Shown: in pieces, positions 55,026 through 64,000 of the stretch
How the letters are laid out: each line of letters begins with the position of its first letter
Numbering within the stretch: position 1 is the first letter of the stretch
Origin: Petrosia ficiformis
Taxonomy: Eukaryota; Porifera; Demospongiae; Haplosclerida; Petrosiidae
Assembly: GCA_947044365.1 (NCBI GenBank)
Contig: OX345637.1
Span: 9,051,076 to 9,115,075 of the forward strand
DNA length: 64,000 bases
Direction: 5' to 3'
Program-made: the position numbers and the translations under genes
Notes under the pieces: model-generated
Databases searched by the model: none
Seen by the model: only the letters and a program-made list of their open reading frames with translations
Told to the model about the DNA's origin: nothing

Positions 55026-58000
55026 TTCCACTTGACTGTGAACAGTATTTTGTATAACATAGTAGTTATCAACACAATGAAGATCACTAGTAATGATACT
55101 CCACTAGTAATGATACTCCACTAATTATGTCTCCGATAATGAAACTGTTTTGCTATCATCACCTGGAAGAAAACAGCATCACCTGTAAGAAAACAGTATT
55201 GTATTTGATGAGGTAAAACTTTCTTTACATTGTACATCAGAATAAGTGAATATCAATCATGGTTTCCACACAGGATTTTTTTGTTAGGAAGGGGAAAGAA
55301 TTGACCATGCAAAGCACAATGCTCCTGGGGGAGAGGGTCAAGTTAGGGACAGGAGGATATCCCCCTTCCGCTGTATGAAACCCTGTCAATTTTATCAAAT
55401 GTTATAATTCTTATAGGTACAGCATTTCCTATAAGTTCTTATAATTATTGTATTGTTTTAATTATCAAGGTATCAAACAAAGAACAACCATTAAAGTACA
55501 AATACCAATTTCTTACAACCTTATAAATGCATAAATGTAATTATCTCAACTATAATGAATAATTAATGAGATATCAAGACATTTACTATCATTCTATTTC
55601 TGATTGAACAATGCTGAGGTGTGTTGATGTTTAATAAATACACAATTTTTATTATTTCAAGAACATGAATAATATATCAACACATTTACTATTCAAATTT
55701 CTGGACTGCTATGGTATGTATAATTAACAGACCAAACATTTATCCTTAATGATAATGTACCTGATGAAATAGAAGTAATTCCAACAAAGACTGATCGATG
55801 TACTCCTCGTTGAAAGACTAGGAGATGAACTGACGGTACTTAACATACTTGTAGTAATGGATGCACTCAATATAGTAGCTGTGCTCAAAGTTGTAGCAGA
55901 TATCAGACACACAGTGGAACTAATTGTATGACTCATACCAATAAATATAACTGCTGATTGATCTTCAGGACTAATATATAAAAAAACATTTGGAGTACAC
56001 ATCAGAATATCATTTAGTTTCAAGTCATTTAGTATTAACATTCTATACTCATATGAGTGTATTGACTGTTATTGGAATAATTCACTCACAATTTAACCAT
56101 TAAATTATTTTGTATCACACAATTTGGTGCAGTATACTGTATAACAGCTGATGTTTCAGTTAGATGTGTAATTTGTAAGCCATAAAGGAACTGAGAGAAA
56201 AATATATTTTGTATTATGATACCAGTTTTATAGAACAATACTACAAACTTACCAAAAGATGTTACAATTTTATTACCACTTCCAATAACATTATTAACAG
56301 AAATGTCAACAGTATTTCTTATACCCTCAACTGCATAATCACAAATACTGAAATCCAGATCGGCTACAAATTCATTACTAATATTCAATTTATAGTTAGT
56401 AACAGGTGTTACATTATCATCAGGGTATATCGAAAGGACAGGGCTATAAGAAAATGTGATATATTACACACTACAATACTAGTATACATTAATACAAGTA
56501 CTCACATTATAACAGATATGAAGTAGAGTATCAGACACATTATAATGAAGACGTGATTGTACTGATATTAGCGAATCCGTTAGGAACTATGAGAGAGAAA
56601 TAATGTTAACAATAATACAAGGGGCTTTTTTATTACCATTTCCTGTAGTAGTACACATAATTAAAGTTTCCATTCCAAATCTCACTGAATTATTACTCCT
56701 CACACTAAAAGTGTACACATTGTCAGTTAAATTATCATTTTATTATACTAATATCATCATGTGTTCCAGTGGCACTGTAATGTGATATATATTCTCCTCC
56801 ATTATCACTTGGTGGATTCCATTGTAATACTAATGACTGATAAGTTATATTAGTACAAGTGAGAAGAAGAGGTGAGGAAGGACGACCTATTAGAAAAATA
56901 AACAATGAAATAATATCAACAATAATGACACTACAAATAATGTATCATGAGAGAGATATGAATTTTAAGAAGCTTGCGAGTAGTAGTATGAAATTTAAGA
57001 ACGTAAAAACTATTAGTGAGTTCTTATTGCATCAGTATACTGTAAACTAATGTTTTAACTGCATACAGTTAAGTTATTCATTAAGCATGTAACATGAGAC
57101 AATACCTCATTGAATGAACCACCAGTTATTATAATTTGTACCAATTTTTCTGATAGTAAAAACATTTGTTTATGGTATGTCATAGCTTCATACATACATG
57201 TACATTATGTTAATACATCATGTCTCAGGCTTTTTAATTACAAATAGTATGTAATACAAATATTACTAAATACAGTTCATACTTACTTTTAATAAAGAGT
57301 GTACAGTTACTTGACATGTCAACTGCATTCATACACACTACAACAGATTCATCCAAATCTGATGTGGCTGGAAATGTTAGTGATGCATTTGTAATGCAAG
57401 ACTGAAGACTCATCATCATAATTACTAACAGTTGATACAAAGTTATTACGACTAACATCAGAAGAATCTTCACCATTCATGTTAGTAATGGAAATATTAT
57501 GTGAAGGAATACTCCATTTAAGGACATTCATTTTAAATTCAGCTGCAGAATTTGTTATCATACAGTAATCTTATCACCAAGATCAGCATGACTATTGTCT
57601 CCTTTATCAGTACTACAAGACTGTCCACCTGATAGTATGACTGACACTGAACACAAAGCTAGAAATATAGAAAGACATTCAAGTGAATATTCACACTTTC
57701 AACATAGCATCAATCAAAGTTTCATGAACAATAAAAATTCATTCAAACGTAAATATAATTTATAATTACACATAACACAATTGTTTGTGTACACTATAGA
57801 AAATTATATATAGCATGAGAGGTGAAGTTAAGAGAATAATAAAATATCATTTACTCTCATTGTAGCAATCAGAGTGTGGTCTCCATAATAATACATTAGC
57901 AATGCTGTATCTCCACTGAGTGTATTATGATGACTTATTGTAAGTAGATGTTAAAAGAGGCATGTTCTATACAGAGTTAATACTAGAAATTATGCAGTCA

Positions 58001-59482
58001 GAAATTTTGATACATCCACATACCCATCATCCATTAATTATAATTAGGTATAATTATATGTGACTAAATTTTCTAAAAGGGAAACTTTCCCACAAAATAA
58101 TAATTTTGATCGAATTCTCACATTTAATCACTCATCATTCTGCAATTTAGTACAAGACGTCAATGAAATTCGATATCTATGAAGCTTGATAATAGGTATC
58201 CCTAAATAATAAAATTTGATTGACTCCCTATATGAAATGAGGAGTGATAGAATGTAAGTGTTTGGTCAAAATCATTTTGCAAGAAAGTGCCCTTATAATT
58301 AGTTAAAACTAGGATGGTACTTACACTAGAAATCTTAGCTGAGTGACTATATACACCTGTATGATTACACATCGTTAGTTATAAATATGATAAATTCGAA
58401 AGTTCCTGCAGCTGTATATTACTGTAACCTATAATAACTTCATTATTAAACATTACATTTTTCAGAACCTGTTCTTGGATGTTTTTTTTATTTATTGCTT
58501 ATTAATAATATTCAGTATATAAATGAGGTATTGCACTTACATGGATGGGTTAGCCCACAACTTTAATTTCATTCCTACCCCTGTGGTGATTTATATACCA
58601 CCAGATATCTTGTACAAATTATAAATATTTTTATATAGTAAAGAGTCAATCATCGAACACCACCCATACTCGGATGCTAAAGTGCTCTCTATACCACTGC
58701 AACTCGAATTATTACACCATTGTAAGAAAGTATACTAAACAATATTCTTGCATAACAAGTTTCGCACCTTTTTGTAACTAGTACAGAGTTCAATTGGAAA
58801 TAATAAATTTTAATAGTCACCAAAAAATTTTAAAATTATATATACTTCCATTAAACACTGTACTATTTAGAAAAAGGTTTGGCTGATTATTGATTGCTCA
58901 AAATGGTCCAATTAGTTGAATACAAAAAATTAGTCAAGCAACTGTAAGAGACGAGATTTGGTTATGACTAGAGTAGATGTTGTTGCAGCAAATGGTACAG
59001 TAGCCATTTATTCCCAGCAGTTCTATAAGACGTATGTATAGCTGTCCGTGAATATATTAATTTCTCTGATTATACGTGTGTCTGAATTTCATTTTTGCAA
59101 GCTTAAAACTCCAAGACCAAGCAAGTGATCATCGTGAAACTTGTTATGCAGGGATATTACTTAGTACATTGGAGTAGTAGAGAGAGCACTATAGCATCCA
59201 AGTATAGGTGGTGTCCGATAATTGACTCTTTACTCTACCTCCATCAATTAATTTTGTTTTCTGTTAATTAATTAGATCCACTTAGAGTAGGCCTAATAAG
59301 GATTCTTTCTACCAAGACCCAAGCTGTTTAAGTGGGTATGTAACTATGTATGCAAGTGGTCTGGTGAACCAGCCTCTCCCATAAACAAATTAGCATAAAT
59401 TATAATAACACTCAAACATTGTGTTTAAAATACCTCTTTCTCCATGAAACAGCAAATATATCAACAGCAATGTAACACAATC
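55026..59482 (-). pseudogene. Ig/FN3 receptor pseudogene, minus strand, unit 3
   Basis: Same exon order as units 1 and 2: signal-like exon near 59,482-59,434 without a start codon and with donor changed to GTATTT; Ig-like exon 57,646-57,287 (LKWSIPSHNISITNMNGED readable, then an added AGACTG segment that shifts the frame); FN3-like about 56,820-56,600; FN3-like about 56,440-56,252; Ser/Thr stalk about 55,970-55,780; TM exon ending 55,026 with the 17-bp duplication. The GTG-TGA equivalent is present (ATTACTGTATGATAAC). No intact protein. Confidence 0.65.
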
Positions 59483-59609
59483 TAATACAATTCTTCATTT
59501 CCGAACACATGTAAACACTCACATTGTGGGAGGGGGTAACTCAGATGCCGGAATATCGTATCAGAGCCCCACCCATGTACTTTTAATCGATCGACTGGAC
59601 TGGGAGATA
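59483..59609. promoter_or_regulatory. Putative bidirectional promoter, unit 3
   Basis: 127 bp between the divergent signal exons, almost identical to unit 2. Confidence 0.4.
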
Positions 59610-60693
59610 ATGTATTTTCAACTATTATTGATGTATTTGCTGTTTCAAGGACAAATTAGTATGTTGAACAATGTCAGTCAATCATTTGCTGTCATAAAGA
59701 TATGGTACAACCCTTGAAAAAAAAAACCAACCAGAAACTTGAGGAGACAGGTAAGTAAAAATGGGGGGGCTGAAGACTGTCTGTTGAGGTATATGCAAGG
59801 AAGTGCAGGCATGCTTCCATGCTGTGTGCTCTCTTAGAGGGGTCTGGGGGGATGCCTCACCAGGAAAATGTTTAATTTGGATTCTCTGAGATTGCTTCGA
59901 GTGCAATCTGAGAGGTAAAATCAGTACACTATAATTATTTAGCTACAAAATCTGCATTGGGGGGCTGAGCCCTTCAATGCAATTAATGCAGATTTTTTGG
60001 GGGGTGGGCTAGAGCCTCCTCTGCTCCCCCTGTTTTCCCCTCCCCTAAAATTTAAATATCACATACTCTTCACTTGACCCCATCATTATTGTTATAATTG
60101 GGTATATTATAATTATTTATATATATATATATATACTTTTTGTTTTGTCTTTTTTGAGTTATACTGGAAATTCTATAACCATGCTCTTTAGTACCATGAA
60201 ATTATACACTACAATGAGTTAAACTGATACTGGGAGTTTTTTGCATTATGGTATATTATTTAGATATACCATAATATAAACTGTCTGATCAAAGTATGAA
60301 GATAAAAAATTGTAAATTTATTTATTCTAGCTTAAGCTGTGTTTAGTCATACTATCAGGTGGACAGTATTGTAGTACTGATAGAGGAGACAGTACTTATG
60401 CTGATCCTGGTGATAACATTACTGTGTGATAAATGATTGTGCAGCTGAATTTAAAATGAATGTTCTTAAATGGAGTATTCCTTCACATAATATTTCCATT
60501 ACTAACATGAATGGTGAAGATTCTTCTGATGTTAGTCGTAATAACTTTGTATCAACTGTTAGTAATTATGATGATGAGTCTTGCATTACAAATGCATCAC
60601 TAACATTCCCAATGACAACAGATTTGGATGAATCTGTTGTAGTGTGTATGAATGCAGTTGACATGTCCAGTAACTGTATACTCTTTATTAAAC
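59610..60693 (+). pseudogene. Ig-like receptor pseudogene, plus strand, unit 3
   Basis: Intact signal exon (59,610-59,658, MYFQLLLMYLLFQGQI). The Ig exon at about 60,346-60,693 has a long open second half from 60,426: AAEFKMNVLKW, NISITNMNGEDSSDV, SLTFPMTTDLDES, VCMNAVDMSSNC. It is the fullest Ig-like sequence in the window, with Trp, the D-x-x-x-V-V-C-motif and a GTAAGT donor. The first half (LSGGQYCSTDRGD...DNITV) remains in another frame. Confidence 0.65.
59727..60020. repeat. G-rich interspersed repeat, unit 3
   Basis: Near-identical copy of 37,237-37,530. Confidence 0.6.
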
Positions 60694-61151
60694 GTAAGTA
60701 TCAACTATATTTTGAAATATTATTTGTAATTAAAAAGCCTCAGACATGATGTAATGTATGTATGAAGCTATGGCATACCATAAACACATGTTTTTAAGTG
60801 TACCGTAAATACTCTAAGAATTCGATTAATGAATTACTTGCAGTTACAAACAGTATACTAATGCAGTGTTTCCCCAGGTTAAATATTAATGGTATATCGA
60901 TAAAATATTGGCAATAATACTTTAGAATATTACTTTGTAATAATTTCATTGCCGTATTATTAGAGTTATTTATCTACGAATTATTCAAAAGAATTGAATT
61001 AGAGTTGCGAATTATTAGAGTGTTTACAGTATTATTATAGGTAGTACCATTGTTTATTATTAATTTAGATTGTTTACTTTTCTAATAGCTCTCCTCTTCA
61101 CACCTGTACTAATTAATATAACATCAGGTATTAAAAGCTTATTGCATTAAG

Positions 61152-61303
61152 TAGGGCTGGAATGATTTGATTATCAAATGGGAAGAGTTTCCTGTATTAA
61201 TTGACTTAATTGGCCTAATTACTTCCACTGATTTTAATCGATTATCAATTGACTTGAAGTTAGTGATAATCGATTTCAGAATCTCAGCTGATTCCCAGCC
61301 CTA
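61152..61303. mobile_element. 152-bp hAT MITE, unit 3 only
   Basis: Ends TAGGGCTGGAATGATT and the complement of CTGATTCCCAGCCCTA, with a perfect 8-bp duplication GCATTAAG (61,144-61,151; 61,304-61,311). Units 1 and 2 have the single GCATTAAG (near 16,692 and 38,619). The interior has inverted ATCGATTATCA/TGATAATCGAT motifs and no ORF. Confidence 0.95.
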
Positions 61304-61311
61304 GCATTAAG

Positions 61312-63345
61312 TATGCCCTATTGTACACTTTGCTCACCTCTACCAGTATAGCTTTTAAAGTATGAAGCAAATATTATTTAATAGTTAATACTGACCATTT
61401 ATTATTGTGAGCAAGTATTAAAAGAGGCTGTAACCGTACACAGTCAATATCAGTAATACTAAATATTATATATAGTGATGCATCCACACCCACATTAAAC
61501 ATTAAAATCTCATACTAGTAAATACTGACCATTTATGACTTATTGTAAGCAGGTGTTAGAAGAGGCTGTAATCATACACAACAGTAATACCATATACAGT
61601 CAGAAGTTGAGATGCATCCACACCCACTTAATACTCATATTAATTACTATAATTATATAACTATGATACTAAGTTATAATTATGTGAGTATATAATTACG
61701 TCAGTTTATATGGTTACAGACTGACATGCCACTTCTAACACCTGCTTACAAAAAGTCAGTTAATATGTCATAATAAATTAATGGTCAGTTTTAACTATCG
61801 GGTAATATTTGTTTCATACTGGAATATTATATATTTTGTGATATAAAAACTTCAATTTTCATACATGATTAATTTTGATAATGTAGTTGTGATAAATGCA
61901 ATGCAGTAAGAACTCACTAATAGTTTTTATTAATAAGTTTAAATTTCATAATGCTACTTATCTCACCCATGTAATATTATATAAATTTAAATTATTGACA
62001 AGATCAAATGGACAAATTATTAAGTTAGTTTTAACCCTTAGAGGACTAAGCTTGTTTTTGAAAATTTTTCCCATTTCCAACGCTGGCATCTCTGTTGCAA
62101 AATCTTGGCCATCGTTCACTTTTGTTAAACTAAATGTAACTCTGATTCCAATGAGTGATGTAATTTATAACGAGCCACTGATGTTCGTAATTTTCACAAA
62201 ATATTGCATACATACAACTTGAATGTGCACAGACCTAGACACACAGGCACACAGAGACACACAATATCGGAATTCTACAAATGTTTTGAATTTTAGATTT
62301 CACCTGACACAAATCTAGCTATAATTCATTCATAACTGGTATGACAGTTGACAGTTGTGTGTTGTTATGTCGTAACTTAATAAATGATATGCACTATACC
62401 TATACAGTATACACCACAACCATCCCTAATCACATGATGATGGATTACTCTATTATTATGGATTTGTATGTCATAATTGGTAATGACTGTTGTATATATG
62501 GGAGTCTAGCATAGTATGATATAAACCGCATGTGTGTTGACATATTCCAGTCTGCTATACTCTGTGAGGCAAGAGTGTCATCTTTTTCGGATCAAAATCA
62601 CTCAACTGGTTTAGTCTCATTTAGTGACTACAATATTACAACAGCAACGGACAAATAATTAAGTTAGTTTGAACCCTTAGAGCACTGAGCTTGTTCTTGA
62701 AAGTTCTTCCCATTTCCGACACTGGTGTCTCTGCTGCAGATATCTTGGCCCTCGTTCACTTACGTTAAACTTAATCTGAATGATTATAATTCCAACGAGT
62801 AATGTAATTTACCAATGTTCGTAATTTTCACAAAATCTTGCATACACACAATTTGAACACACACAGACCTAGACACACAGGTACACAGACACAATATTGG
62901 GGTTCCACAAATGTTCTGAATTTTAGATTTCACCTGGTAACAGATATGACGGTTGACGGTTGTGTGTTGTTATGTCGTAACTTAATAAATGATATGGATT
63001 GTACCTAATACAGTATACACCACAACTATCCTAGATCATATGATATTCTGATATTATGGATTTGTATGTTGCTATATTTGATATGAATGTTGTATATACG
63101 GTATTCCACTCACGCAGTATGGTAACTATAAAAACGTGTGTATTTGTATATTCCACTCAGTCCTCTGAGGTCACCTTTATTTGCATCAAAATTGCTCAAC
63201 TGAATTATTCTCATTTAGTTACTACAATATTACAACAGCAACACAAATGTGAGTTACTTCAGCACTACAGTCTTAAATATGATCATGTGTGTTGTTGGTA
63301 TGGTAACTGTTCTGTTGTTATTAAAGTATCTTCACATTCATTATA
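61312..63345. other. Non-coding tail of unit 3
   Basis: Contains the two ~640-690-bp direct repeats (from about 62,000 and 62,645) and the empty site of the BED-hAT element (near 61,435). Open readings at 61,896-62,222 and 63,056-63,364 have no domain and are not conserved as protein between units. The empty TA for the 537-bp HIRAN element follows at 63,346-63,347. Confidence 0.5.
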
Positions 63346-64000
63346 TAGTACATGTATAGTTTAATATCATAAGGATTATACTGTAACTCAATAATGTATA
63401 TGTAATATATTGTCTATTCTCTAAGTACAGATAATAAGATGAAGATAGCTATCATACTATGTATGATGGTAGTACATTAACAGTCAGGAGTACTGTCACA
63501 ACATCAACAAGCAGATAAAATTTATGATTGTTATATTATCAGTGATCATTGCCAACAGTCAGGAAGTAAGGTTAGGTTTCATATTAAAGTCTGTTTACAT
63601 TCACAATGACCTAAAAATTATATTGTGATGACTTTACATGTATATAGAATATAGTATATAGTTTAATATCATAAGGTTAATACATGATTATACTGTAACT
63701 CACAAATTTGACATCACAAAAAATTGAAGCCCAGGATGATGGTACAAATGGATTGCTAATTATTCCTAAACAACACAAAAGACATTGAACAACAAGTACT
63801 AAATACACTACATCCGTTATAGTATTATATATTACTTGTTTGTTTTTTGTATTTGTTTGATCTTCAAGACTAATATAAAACGTTTAGAGTACACATCAGA
63901 ATATCATTTAGTTTCAAGTCAATTAGTATAAACATTCTAGACTCCCACATCTAGTTTTGCAGAATATGACAGTGACCTCTTAAACTCTGTTAATTATAGA
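63346..64000. other. Degraded end of unit 3 with rearrangement junction
   Basis: 63,440-63,860 is a shortened copy of the NSQED repeat region. At about 63,861 the sequence switches to a fragment matching the minus-strand stalk exon region (TTTAGAGTACACATCAGAAT, as at 11,655 and 33,240). After about 63,945 it matches nothing else in the window. No gene. Confidence 0.6.

Noticed and set aside
1..64000. tRNA, rRNA or snRNA genes
   Set aside because: Scanned by eye for cloverleaf A/B boxes and conserved rRNA cores and saw none; a tRNAscan/Infernal run would be decisive.

Overview
This is AT-rich eukaryotic DNA. Exons are short and flanked by clear GT/AG splice sites, and intergenic DNA is packed with class II transposons. 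There are no operons, Shine-Dalgarno sites or RNA genes. The mix of Ig/FN3-type receptor exons, pogo-like, hAT and FLYWCH/MULE elements and HIRAN-domain ORFs suggests an invertebrate animal. A demosponge such as Amphimedon is my best guess, from general knowledge rather than any search.

The window is a tandem segmental duplication: about 2.9 copies of a 22-23 kb unit. Unit 1 is about 1-21,990 (left end cut), unit 2 about 21,990-45,070, unit 3 about 45,070-64,000 (right end cut). Landmarks recur in order in each unit: an Ig-like exon (2.1/23.9/46.9 kb), a G-rich repeat (4.0/25.0/47.8), a 35-bp VNTR (7.0/29.6/52.5), a FLYWCH element (9.2/30.8/53.4), a minus-strand receptor pseudogene (10.7-15.1/32.3-37.0/55.0-59.5), its divergent plus-strand paralogue (15.2-16.2/37.1-38.2/59.6-60.7), then a repeat-rich tail. 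Unit 2 resembles unit 3 up to about 38.7 kb. Beyond that it mostly resembles unit 1, apart from a patch at about 39.9-40.5 kb. This suggests that the last duplication joined near 38.75 kb, or that gene conversion occurred.

Host coding content is a small family of single-pass receptors. The best-preserved piece is the last four exons in unit 1 (4892-5932): an extracellular exon, a Ser/Thr-rich stalk, a transmembrane segment and a short cytoplasmic tail, with matching intron phases. Units 2 and 3 have lost these exons. The other family members are two genes diverging from a ~130-bp shared promoter region. Both show an Ig-like domain, and the minus-strand one also has FN3-like, stalk and TM exons. 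All copies carry frameshifts or lost splice or start sites.

The mobile DNA is the most interesting part. A 2.9-kb TA-inserted element (units 2 and 3) encodes a DD35D pogo-like transposase on one strand and a HIRAN plus Ulp1/C48 protease protein on the other. A 537-bp element (units 1 and 2) has related ends and keeps only an intact HIRAN ORF. Other short elements each keep one domain: FLYWCH (MULE), BED (hAT) and the hAT dimerisation domain. Because the units are paralogous, several insertions can be compared with an empty site in another unit, which gives exact ends and target-site duplications from the window alone.
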